Shown here piece after piece: positions 44,245 through 55,399 of a DNA stretch of 64,000 bases (the stretch's first letter is position 1; every line of letters starts with the position of its first letter). Under the pieces are notes generated by a model, which made no database searches, had not been told where the DNA came from, and saw only the letters and a list, made by a program, of their open reading frames with translations. Origin of the DNA: Atherix ibis (lineage: Eukaryota > Arthropoda > Insecta > Diptera > Athericidae); assembly GCA_958298945.1 (NCBI GenBank), contig OY282609.1, positions 12,134,326 to 12,198,325 of the forward strand, written 5' to 3'. Both the position numbers and the translations under genes were made by a program.

Positions 44245-46145
44245 GTGCTGACTGCTAGTTATTTCCACATTCTAAAATCCTATCTCTTAGACCGAAATTT
44301 TCAGATAGCTGAAAATATTGAGTATTCTGACATTTCTCCTATGTCCGCCGGTGTGCCTCAGGGCAGTGTCTTAAGACCAATACTTTACAACACTCATGAT
44401 ATTCTTTGTCACAATGATATTATAACCGCAACACACCACAGAAATCCTCCCATAGCCACAACTAGTTACAGAAACCACATACACTTCCTTTAGGATCAAA
44501 AGGTAGAAAAACGGGTAAATGAGTAAAAATATGCCCAATAATAACCCTAATTTGTGTATTCAACAAAAAACGAGCTTGCGTTACCTTGGACTCATTTCAA
44601 CAAACGGTTAACCTGGAACTCTCACCACGAAAAAATAATTGAACATAACTGACAATAAAAAGCAAAATATTACCAGGTATATAAGCTTAAATCCGCTGTT
44701 TGGTCATAGATGGCGTGAGTGAGCGTATTAAGTTACCATGGGAACACCATAATTTTTTTTTAATGAGTTTGACATTTGTCAACATTAATTAGTGCACATT
44801 GTCAGCAATTTCGTACAACAACATACATTTTTCCTTTGGTAATCATGTCTAGTTTTGTGCCAAAATAAGAGCATATGCGAGAAGTTCTGCTTTTTTGCTT
44901 CAATTTGAAGAAATCGGCTGCCAAATTGCATCGAATGCTTATGGAGGCCTATGTTGATAGTGCTTTATCGGAAACAAGGTGCCGAGATTGGTTTCGTCGG
45001 TTCAAAGACGGCAATTTTGACTTGTAGGCCAAGAAGCGTGAAAATCGGCCTAGGAAGGTTGAGGACCATCAATTGCAGGCTCTTTTCGACGAAGACGATA
45101 CCCAATCACAAAAAATGCTCGCGTAGCAATTGGGTGTTATTTAACCAGTCATTTCCATGTATCTGCGTGCCATGGGGAAGATTGAAAAGATCGGAAAATG
45201 GGTGCCGCATAAATTGAACGATAGGCAGATAGAGCGACGCCAAAACACATACGAAATCTTGCTCGCCAGACAAAAAAGAAAGTCGTTCCTGCATCGGATT
45301 GTGACAGGCGATGAAAAGTGGATATATTTCGAGAATCCTAAACGCAAGAAATTGTGGGTTGATTCCGGCCAAATCGCTTTGGACGGAAGACGATGCTGTG
45401 CGTTTGGTGTGATCAGCATGGTATCGTCTACTATGAGATGTTAAAACCTGGTGAAACTGTCAATGCCCACAGCTACCACCTACAACTGATCAAATTGCAC
45501 CGTGTTCTGCGTGGTAAAAAGTGTTTTTTCCTCCACGACAACGCACCATCGCACACGTCAACAAAGACATGACAAGCTGATTTTCCTCCACGACAACGCA
45601 CCATCGCACACGTCAAAAATGGTCCAAAACTACTTGGAAACACTCAACTGGGAGGTGCTACCCCAACCCGCTTATTCACCAGACCTGGTTCCTCCGACTA
45701 CCACCTGTTTTCGTCGATGGGCCACGCGCTCGCTGAGCAGCACTTCGATTCTTACGAAGACGTCCGAAAATGGTCTGATGAGTGGTTTGCCTCGAAAGAG
45801 AAGGAATTTTTTTTGGCGTCGTATCCACAAATTATCCGAGAGATGGAAAAATTATGTAGCTAGCGAGTGCAAGTACTTTGAATAAATTTGTTTTTGCTTC
45901 CTATGAAAAAAACGTGTTTTTTTTAATAAAAAACAGCGGATTTAAGCTTATACACCTGGTACTATACTCGGTTCTGAAACCGATATGGACATATGGACTC
46001 GAAGTTCGAGGTTCGACTAAGTATTCCAATTTTCTTTCAATCCGAACCTTACAATCCTCCCAACTTCCTACTTTAACAGAAGAATTATTCACTTCCAACC
46101 TTCCATATAACCCATCGACGTTATGTTTAAAACGGCAATGGTAGA
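44245..46145 (+). mobile_element. Jockey-like retrotransposon fragment, split by a mariner
   Basis: The left part, 44245-44671, encodes reverse transcriptase remains: ILKSYLLDRNFQ, then SAGVPQGSVLRPILYN, the B-domain motif of jockey-type LINEs. The YADD region is lost, and RYLGLIST remains near 44577. The right part, 45962-46144, continues the same strand with VLKPIWTYGLEVRGS, the characteristic sequence after the RT thumb. The Mos1-like copy D sits between them, with TA on both sides. The fragment lacks both ends of a full element and carries stops, so it is a fossil. Confidence 0.8.
44673..45959 (+). mobile_element. Mos1-like mariner copy D, full length but dead
   Basis: At 1287 bases it equals the normal length of Mos1-type elements. 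Ends are CCAGGTATATAAGCTTAAAT and its inverse, with TA at 44671-44672 and 45960-45961. The transposase starts at the ATG at 44847 and is cut by several stops: at codon 8 (CCAAAATAAG), after NFDL (TAG), within AEQL (TAG) and in GVTQP (TAA). VTGDEKWIYFENPKRKK is intact, the PSTSSPRP stretch is deleted, and FLHDNAPSHTSK is intact. A 36-base segment covering this block is present twice (45526-45561 and 45581-45616). A one-base loss shifts the frame at DLAPSDY. It is inserted in a jockey fragment. Confidence 0.92.
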
Positions 46146-48130
46146 GATACCATAATTTTTAAAATTATAAAATAAATAATCTCGTTCTTCGGAAGACATA
46201 GATGTTTTCATGTCCTTGTATATAAACCTGAAAAATCTGCTTGCTACTTTCAATTTAAAAAATAATTCCCTTAAATTGAATATATTATTTTTTGCGTAAA
46301 TAAAGAACTTAATTGGTACAAGAAAAATTTGGGAATTTTTAATGGGTATTAAGAATATTCCTTTTATACAAACAGGATTTCCAAGAAATATCTCCTTTGC
46401 AAACAAAAAAAAAATATTTTTTACAGGTTTTCGAAAAAAATGAATTTTGTTTCGTTTTATTAAAAAAAAAAATCTGAATTTAAATATTAACGAAATAATT
46501 CTTAATTTATTTTGGAGGAAAACAAGTTTTTTGTTAAAAATAACGATTTAAATAATGTTAAATAAAATAAAAATAAAAAAATCTATCGAAAAACTCAAAT
46601 GTTAAGAATTTGGTATTATTTTTTTTCGTACACTTAATTTTTGACAAGAAATTTAACAACTGAAAAAGGATGTGTTGTCAGTGTTAAAAAAATGTTGAAA
46701 AACTAGAATTTTCTGCATCGTTTCAAATTATATAATAAGATGATTTTTTTTATTATTATTAAACAACTTGTAACTGACTTAAGAACTAGTTTCAGTATAC
46801 GTTATTCACTATTTATACTACAATAATACGACTGCTTTAGAATGTTTATTTATTGATTTATGTTTCTAACTTATTAGCACAAATTAAAATGCTTTTGAAT
46901 GAAAAAATAAATACACATATACAAGTTTTCTTTTATTATGATAACGAATTTTCTCTAAGAGCGTTACAAGAATATAATAGGGAAAAAAACATAAAATATG
47001 CGTCGACTCTCTGACATTAAAGTTAGAAAAAAATTCAATAACATTAATTTAGCCTTTGTTGAAATTTGCAAAAAAAAGTTTATAACAGTTTTCCGTTCTT
47101 TCCATCAAAGTTCTCATGTCCGAAGAAAAAGTTCTAATGCGCAGAATAAGATGGTTTTTTTTTAATTTGGATAAAAAACACATTCTGTTAATTTTTATTA
47201 TATTTTAAGTAAGCTTTTTCTAACTATTCAATAGAAGATTTGGCCAAAAAACAATCGTAAAAATCACGTTATTCGGAAAAGTCACATAAAAAAAAAATCG
47301 AAGATTTAATTTGGAAACACCTTAAAATAAAATTAATATTGTAAAAAAAATTTGAATAATTGAAGATCTTTTTTTTTTCTTTGAAATTACATTCACAAAA
47401 TATTAACATCTTAATTTTTTGTATATTTTTTTTTTTATAAAAAATTTCCAAAAATATTTATTATATCTTTTCACAAGAAACGATGGCAATTTAATTGTCT
47501 GAATTTCATTTATTTATTTGTGTCAATTTTAAAATTACCAGCCTAACAACAATTTTTTTTTTTATTATATAAAATATAATAATTTCTTAAGAAAAGCTTC
47601 TTTCATATTTTGTTGAATTTTGACCACAATCATATATTACAAAAATATTTTGACAAAAAAAACAACTAACAAAACCTCATAATTAAACTTTTATGAAATG
47701 AAAAAAAAAATCATATCAAAATCATGTTAATCCGTTAATAAAAATTGATCTGAATGTGTCTATTTATAGGCTATAATTTTATTAAACGGTTTTTTTATTA
47801 TTTATTCTTTAAAAGATGAGATATTATATTGTGCAGTGAAATAAAAATTAGATGAAATACTTCTCAAGAAATGCTATTGCTTTTACTTAATGTAAAAAAA
47901 AAAATTTAAATAAGTCTTTAAAAAAACTTATGCCTTATAGATTTTAGGTTAAGAAGTCGAACAGAGAGAAACTATCTTAAAAAATTTACATTGAATCAAA
48001 GCGTCTTCGGTAAAATTATAAAGGGTCATCTATTTTGTATTTCGAAAAGTTTAATTCTGTTATTTGATAATTATTACAAATTAGTTATTTAATAAAGTAT
48101 TACTTATTTACACTTAAGTTTGCTATTTTA
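46146..48130. other. AT-rich non-coding DNA
   Basis: Among the most AT-rich parts of the window. No gene, terminus or RNA feature recognised. Confidence 0.45.
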
Positions 48131-49387
48131 CAGGGTGGACCATTTAAAAAATTAGTGTATTTTTTTTAAATTTCCGGTTTTATTAGAAAGATTGAATCTT
48201 AAAATTTAAGAATGAAACACAACATCATTTAAAGGACTGCCACGGATGGCCTTACAGTACCCCATTCGCTCGACCCAATCAGTACATTTTCGATTGTCTG
48301 GGCCTGTATCTCTTCAATGGCAACTTTGATTTCGTTTTTCAAGGCCTCAATTATCTCTGGATGGCTTGCGTAACATTTATCCTTAACGACTCCCCACAGA
48401 AAATAATCCAACGGGCTCAAATCACAGCTCCGAGGCGGCCAATTGACATCAGAATTTCGACTGATTATTCGGTTTTCGAAAGTAGTGTCCAAAAGTTGGA
48501 TTGTTACGTTGGCTGTGTGGCAAGTGGCCCCGTCCGGTTGAAACCAAATGTCGTCCATGCCATTCTCTTCAACTTTTGGAAACAACGATAGGGCTCACCA
48601 TTGACCGTAATGGCGGCTCCTTCATCGTTTTCGAAGAAAAACGAGCCAATGATGCCTCCAGTCCAAAATCCACACCAAACCGTAACTCGTTGTGGATGCA
48701 TCGGCTTTTCAATGGTGACGTATAGATTTTCTGAGACCCAGATACGATAATTTTGTTTGTTGACATACCCACCGAAGTGGAAATGGGCCTCATCAAAAAA
48801 AGATGATTTTTCGGTAAAAATGCTCATCTTCGGCCAATTGATATTGAGCCCATTGGGCAAACCGAAAACGCATCGGATGGTCATGCGGCTTTAGTTATTG
48901 GACTAATTAAACTTTGTAAGCTTTCATACCGAGGGCTTTGTGCAAAATTCTCAACAGAGAAGTGCGAAAAATGTTCAATTCCTGAGAACGGTGACGAGTT
49001 GATGTTGATGGATCATCACGGACATTTTCAGCAACGACGGCAATATTATCGGTCGTACGCACTGTCTTAGAGCGGGAACGAGTTGCTTTGGCAACCAACC
49101 AACCAGTTTCGCGAACTCGCTTCACGAATTTGTCCACAAGTTGACGTGATGGCAAAGATTCGATGTTTGCTAATTTTTTTTTTTTTAATTTCTTACAGTT
49201 TGGGTTGAAGACTCACCATTTTGGAAGTAAGTTCTCAATATTTCCCAGTTTTCTTCAAGCGTATGGATTACCATTTCGTAAAATTCAGACTTTCAACTAA
49301 CAATCTGTCAATTCGTCATGACATTTAACACTAAAGTACTTCATATAAATAGTGGTTCAAAATGAAACCGCCAGATGGACCACCCTA
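48131..49387 (-). mobile_element. Near full-length DD41D (rosa-like) element
   Basis: 1257 bases bounded by CAGGGTGGACCATTT and its inverse (diverged), with TA at 48129-48130 and 49388-49389. The minus-strand transposase starts near 49155 with a helix-turn-helix domain (TRHRSQELNIFRTSLLRIL) and is followed by two stops in the KV-LV-LKPHDH linker (about 48870-48905). The frame recovers with DEAHFHFGGYVNKQNYRIW (first Asp), VTVWCGFWTGGIIGSFFFEN and TVNGEPYR (48504-48884). Then come DIWFQPDGATCHTANVTI and RSCDLSPLDYFLWGVVKDK (48229-48585). The three catalytic aspartates are kept, the last two 42 positions apart (DD41D). A frameshift lies near the first Asp. It is recently decayed and the best preserved DD41D copy here. 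Confidence 0.9.
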
Positions 49388-51049
49388 TATATTTGAATTG
49401 CATAGTAAATAATGTTCTAAATTTTAAAATTTATTTACAATTTTACGAAATTTTAAAAGGAAATAATGGTCGTTATAATCGCCCTTTTTAAGTGAATTTA
49501 CTATAATACAAAAAAAAAATAGGTTTTCTAAATTTAATAATTTTTAAAGTAATAAAAAAATATTTGAGCAAATTAACAAATCAACTTTAATAATAGTGGA
49601 CGAAAAAGAATATTAAACTTTTCTAAAAATGAAAGAAGAATCCCTCTCCCCTCTTTTAATTCAATTAAATTGATTTCACTTGTTATTTCTGCAAGTAGGA
49701 GCATTTAAATTTATGCAATTCCAGGGTTTTAACCCTAACTCTAAGCAATATCTAAAGAGCATTGTACTCATTTTATATAACAAAACTCTAGACGAACAAT
49801 CAAAATGACCACGCAAATCTGATAATGTGCCTAATAACAAGTAATCATAATACAAAGGAACAGAAAAAAAAACCAACAAAAAAAAATGCACACAGTTGAT
49901 GGAATCGTAAAAGAAAATATTTACCACCCAAACGGATAATCAAACGTACGTTGATGCCGCCCACCCACCTAATCACACTCTTAGCCAACAATATTTAGAA
50001 TAATTCCTTATGCGGAGCCCTTAGGCGTTAATTATGTTGCCAATTGAAAGTGTGCACAATTGGAAAATTGCATTCTAGCAAAAATGGCTGCGGACAGACT
50101 GCATAGTCTCAAACTAGACCGAAGCACTATGATAGATCTCAGTCACACTGGTCAGTATGGGAGATAGACAGCCACGGTGATCTGTAGTCTTTTGAACAGA
50201 GGGAGTCCATATCGGTTGTCTCCATAGTGCCGTACCCCACAGTGAGGCAGATGCCGAGGAGCTTAAACATTGGCCAAGTCTGTTGGTCCAAAGACCCGAA
50301 CATTGCAGTACCTGTTCAATGCCTGGTTTTACAGCATTTAAGTCAGCCTCAAGCTACAGCCTAATTCGTGGTCTATTCCGCCCGCCACCAAATAAGATAT
50401 TCACAATAGAGCGCACGAATCACGCAATAATTACGATAAATCAAAAAATCTTCATGTACCAAACAAACAACGACAATCCAAGCCAAGCCAATCCAATCCA
50501 ATCCAAGCATCCATCCATCCACCATCTGGAAATGGCGAGAATTTTCACATGCAAACACTTCGAAATAATGGGAATAAAACTGGTCAATACCAAAAACTCT
50601 CCGCGATATGCAAATAGACGATGTTGCGTCAATATTTGGCGCCAAAAAATTTGTTCACCTCGATTCCATGTTGCTATTAATCTAGCGTAACCAATTATTT
50701 TTTTCTCTTTTAATATCTTGTTTTCATAAATTCAATTATTTTCTTCAATAATAAAATTGTTTCTAATGATTAATATTAGTCTTTGCAGTCATATGAGAAA
50801 ATCATTAAAAAAAAAACTATTTACTCAGTGTTTGGTCTTGTGATGAAAAAGAAAACAAAATTCCAAGCATTTGTAGATCTTTTCAAAAATTGTTTTATCT
50901 CCAATAGAAATAATACGAAATTCGTTTGAAATAAAAATATACTTTTCATCGTAGAAATTTTTAAAGAATAATTACCAAAAGATAATTAAATTATAGTACA
51001 ATAGAAAAAATTGTTGAAATAAAATTTCATTTACCATTTGAGACTAGCT
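49388..51049. other. Non-coding DNA, partly less AT-rich
   Basis: At 50020-50400 there is a less AT-rich block, possibly old LINE-derived, with no named domain. A simple-sequence patch of CCAAT/CATC units lies at 50470-50525 and inflates the open frames there (50283-50690 and its antisense). No gene is supported. Confidence 0.4.
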
Positions 51050-51345
51050 TAAAATATGCCGAGGCTTACCGAGAGTTGTGAGAATTTTGTGTAATGCGCC
51101 TGGTAATCAGATGGCGGAAGAAACTCTCGTCGCTCAATTTTCACAGCACGTAAAAACCAAATCTCAAATAACTTCCATAATTTTTGGCATCCTGCCTAAC
51201 AAAAGTGCTCCACCGAAGGCAGGGCGCAGTCAAGATATTCCGCATTCTTACGGATTAGGTGTTCAGCCTACCGAAGCCTACTGAGCTGAATTTCTCGTTG
51301 TTAAATAGGCTCCTGAACTACCCATCTTGATATAAGGCGCCAAGA
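51050..51345 (-). mobile_element. LINE tail fragment, related to 51798-52290
   Basis: The stretch with CACCGAAGGCAGGGC, then TACGGATTAGGTGTTCAGCC and CTCGTTGTTAAATAGGCTC, parallels the neighbouring LINE tail at 51840-52030. It is a partial C-terminal copy of the same non-LTR family in the same orientation. Confidence 0.5.
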
Positions 51346-51414
51346 ATAATTAATTTATTTAATGTGATATCATTAAAGACCAGAATATGGTATCCACCAA
51401 TACCACAGGGAGGT

Positions 51415-51740
51415 CCCAGTAACCAGTTACAGGCTAGTTACCCTAACTGTTGGTATCAAGGGATAGCACTAGGGATCCTCACCTCCAGTCCGAAGACTGT
51501 ACCCGCGCTGTAGGCAACCACAGCAAGCACGTTTCAGCAACAGACTCCTCACCTTGGACGGGATAGTGGGCGAACCGCCGAGGGGCTCCTGACCCCCATG
51601 GTACCAGTTATTTCTGCTTTAAGAGTACCTGGTAAGGACTCTTTACTCAATGAGATACAGTAACGAACCTTGAATTTCCTTGTGTCGCGGGTTCGACAAG
51701 ACCCGTAGGATACTACTGGAATAGACCTTATAGTTAGATC
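51415..51740 (+). repeat. Dispersed repeat copy 3, with tRNA-like B-box motif
   Basis: It matches 26450-26770: GTAACCAGTTACAGGCTAGT and AACTGTTGGTATCAAGG near its start, GTGTCGCGGGTTCGACAAGA near its end. The latter fits a pol III B box (GGTTCGANNC), though no clear A box was found. GC content is higher than its flanks. Confidence 0.5.
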
Positions 51741-51797
51741 ATTCATCCAGAAATGACTCTTTTGCGGGGATATCAAAAATTTTGCTAAGGATCCTCC

Positions 51798-52283
51798 TTA
51801 CGAAAATTTTTTTGCCATCGCAGCTCTGTCTTCCAGTATGTTTCTGGCGTCTTGGCTACCGCCGTCGCTCCACCGAAGGCAGCCCTTACCTCTATTGCTT
51901 GGACCATAAATGGAGCCATTATGGACTTTCCAGGAGGGATCTTCCTTATCCATACGGATTGAGTGTCTAGCCCACTGCAGTCTACTGATCTCCAGTATCT
52001 CGTTGTTAAATAGGCTCTGGAATAGTCCATCCTCATTTAGGAGCCATAACATTCTTCGAAGGATGCGCCTCTCGAACGTAGATAAGAGTTCGCAATGGTT
52101 TTTGCTGAGAAGGTAAGTTTCTGAAGAATACAAAACTAGTCCCTTATACAGTAGTAGCTTCGATGTTATAGTTGATGGCCTTACCGAAATTTTCGGCACG
52201 GAAAAGGGCTTTGAATTCAAAAAGGACATTCTGCTCTTACACATAATTTCCCATACCGTGACATTCAACTTACTATCGCTCAT
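51798..52283 (-). pseudogene. C-terminal part of a non-LTR retrotransposon ORF2
   Basis: An open minus-strand frame of 161 codons with the C-terminal domain of an RTE/L1-like endonuclease-reverse transcriptase: YKGLVLYSSETYLLSK, FERRILRRML, NEDGLFQSLFNNEI, RLQWARHSIRMDKEDP and KGCLRWSDGG. In the full-length protein this follows the RT thumb. The palm and endonuclease regions are absent upstream, so it is a 5'-truncated copy, typical of LINE insertion. Related remains lie at 27035-27330 on the plus strand. Confidence 0.75.
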
Positions 52284-52290
52284 CTTCTAA

Positions 52291-53379
52291 TGGAATGTCA
52301 TCTTACTCAAAATTTATTTTCAAATAAGACTCCTTACATTTAGAAGCTTTCAAATCCTTCAATTCCTTTTCTAAGTCCTTTTTTTGATTTCTTGAAAAGC
52401 TCTCCAAAATCATTTCTTCCTGGTTCATCCAACTAATTAAAGACATATTTTTATTTAACTCACAAACAATGGTCGCCAAATGGCCTCAAGTCTCTTTAAA
52501 AAAATTCCCGTAAATTTAACGAATATTCTGGTTGTAAACAAATTTTCAATTAAAAATATTTTTTTAAAAAAATAGGAAAATATAAAAACTAACGACATTC
52601 AATTTGTTAATAAAAATATTCTTGAAATACATAAATTCCTGACTCGAATAAAATTAAAGAAAAAATTATTAACGTCTTTCTACACGTGCTGGGAAAAAAT
52701 AAAAATATCAATAAAATAATAAAAATGTAAATTAGAAGCACATGTCAATTATTATGTAGACCACAAAACTCGGTCTGACCCTGAATTCTTGGTGCAAATG
52801 GAATTTGGATTTAAGGTGTGGCAATTACGAGTAAAATTAGCACAGTTTTATTTTCTTGGTCACACATAAAAGAGTGTGTTTATTTTGAGGAATTAATATT
52901 AAACTCAAACTTGCGTTTAAATAATTTCTATTAATTTTTCTGTTTTTCTAACACCATAAATTGGATATTTTTTTAGGAAGTTGTTTTTATAAAACAATAA
53001 AAAATAAAGAAAATATCCTTGAAATCATGGATTTTCTTTTTAGGTTTTTTTTGTATATACTCTATAGTAATGGGATTTTTTGAAGAATGTGCTTAAGAAA
53101 AAAATTAGGGAATATATTTAGAAGAGTCTAAACAGAAAGCTAACCAGTTTTTTATTTTATAGTCCGGAAATGTCATAAAAAATCATATGCTAGTTCTTAA
53201 AAGTATATATCTATTAAGATGAAAATTATTTAAATTAAGATTTGCCATCTAGCTTAAAAAATACAGATCTCTCATTTTGGTAGTTGTTAAAAGTATATGT
53301 CATCTAAGATGCAGAAAATATACCAACAGTCTTTCAATGATGATTTATCGATTAAATAAATGAGTCTCATTTTTGGCAA
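52291..53379. other. AT-rich non-coding DNA
   Basis: Nothing recognised. Confidence 0.4.
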
Positions 53380-53920
53380 TGAGTCTTATTTCTGACTCCG
53401 TGGATATATCAATAAGTAAATTCAACTTAAGTTTTTAACACTTTTAGATTAAAGTAAATTAAGGCTCTGAAAGTCTACGAAATTGCTATTATTTTTGTGA
53501 AAATTAACTATTTTTTAACGTTATGCATTTTGATCTGAAAGTGTTAAAAACCAAAGACGATGTCGTCAATTGTGAGCTCTTGAATTTGGCCTGAACTTCG
53601 TTATTTGTGGTTTCAACAAGAAGGTGCCGCAAGCCACACTACAAGGCAAATTTTGGCTCTGTTGCTCGAAAAGTTCCCAGGACCTATACTCATAATATCG
53701 AGATTTAGTGATGTCAAATTCCCCTAACACTAACCACACACAACCCCCCCCCCCCCACCCCTACACTTTTGTTTGTTATGACTATACGAAAAATCGTGTT
53801 TACACAAAGCTTATAACGAACCAACATCCGTCAAGTAATACCTAAAAACTTATCAAAAATTACCTCAAAATTATCGAGTCATGCAAAAAGAGTCATAAAA
53901 AAAAGTATTCCTGTGGCCAT
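53380..53920 (+). mobile_element. DD41D transposase relic
   Basis: Plus-strand remains include YLWFQQEGAASHTTRQILAL (second catalytic Asp changed to Glu) and EKFPGP, SRFSDVKFP, followed by a poly-C tract at about 53740-53762 where the third catalytic block would be. Upstream, around 53460-53580, degraded VVNCEL-like codons remain. It is the clearest of the five old relics of this type. Confidence 0.65.
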
Positions 53921-55399
53921 TGTTTATCTTATATTATATTTAATACATAATCACAACGTCCATGCAATATAATAAAATCAAAATTTACTAAAAATATGCT
54001 TTATTCAACTTGATTGTTCAAAGCACAAACTCGCTATATTAGCAAGTAATTTAAAATAGTTATTTTCCACGTTTTGTATGGAATCTCAATTGTGATGATG
54101 TCATCAGCTTTTGCGCAGCATTGATGGTTAGTTGCGCTTATAAAAATATAAAGTTAATTAAAAAAAAATTATTATTCAAAGAGAATATTTGCTTTGTATT
54201 ATAAAAAAAACTTTGAAGAAAAAATAACGAAAACTAATTTGAAAATGATTGACATGATCCAATTGTGAAGATTTAGTATGATTTTCAGTAATTTTATAGT
54301 GGAAACTTGTAGCTTAAAGCTCGCCTAGCTGGTAGTGATCTTGTCGAATTTATAATTATACTTCTCACAATAATAAAAAAAAAAATTTCAAATAAATGAA
54401 GTACTAGTGAGGCAATAATTATTTATTGAAATAATATTATTATGAGGGAAATCTGTCAATGATTGAAAGGAAATATTTCCGACAAAAATATTTTCAATGG
54501 CGGCGATACTACTCTAAACGTACACTTATTGTCATTTTCATTAGTAATTAAATGTAAAAAAAATACCAGTAATTATTTTACTGTAAGATTTAATTGAAAT
54601 TATTCTTGCTATAACATTTTTTCGTAACCGTGTAACTATTAGTTTAAAAAATGTGAGTATTTATATTTAAAAAAAAAAAATTACCGAAAGAAAAAGAAAA
54701 ATATTTAGCACACGAAGAAAATGAAAGTCAACAAACAAGGTTGACGCTCGTATGAGACTTTGGGGACTTCTCCATCTGCTAGAGAGACCTCTTTTTTAGT
54801 CAGAAATATGTACATACACGTGGGCAGGTAAATTCACAGCCATTATACGATTGCATACAGTGTTGTTGTCGCGAATTTAATTAGCCAAACGACGATCACC
54901 TGTTTTGATGTTAATTTCAATAAAAAAAAGAAAAAAAAAACAAATGTACTCGTATCTCATTAAGTGAATATAATTATGTGTACATTTTGGATATTGTAGA
55001 ATTGCATATAAATCTTATCAAAATATATAATTATCAATTCATTTGATAATAATTTTTAGATTGTTTTCAAAATTTTCATTAAATGTTATTTGTTATGTAA
55101 GAAAAATGACACGTTCTCTTGCAATTTTATTTATAAAATTTACATTACATCTGAGGACAGTTAAATATGCACTTTAATTTTCATTTTTGTTTTACTGTTT
55201 AAATGTATATTTAATTGTATGGGTAATTACAATATTTTTATAATTGAAAGGTGAATTAAAAATCATTTTCAACTGTAATAATAATAATAATAATAAAAAT
55301 AATATAATATAAGAAAAGTAATAAGCGGCACATAGTCTTGAAACCACTTCAACAAATAAGGTCTTTTAGAATAAGATCTATTCAATAGTAATATTGAGG
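53921..55399. other. AT-rich non-coding DNA
   Basis: An (AAT)n microsatellite lies at 55278-55315. A less AT-rich patch at 54720-54900 is unassigned. Confidence 0.45.

Noticed and set aside
50283..50690. 135-codon open frame with antisense 90-codon frame
   Set aside because: Both run through a CCAAT/CATC simple repeat that keeps frames open; no domain is seen.
53741..53762. Poly-C tract as a structured element
   Set aside because: It is a simple homopolymer inside a decayed transposase relic, with no G-quadruplex pattern of separated runs.
55278..55315. (AAT)n run as a regulatory feature
   Set aside because: An ordinary microsatellite in AT-rich DNA.
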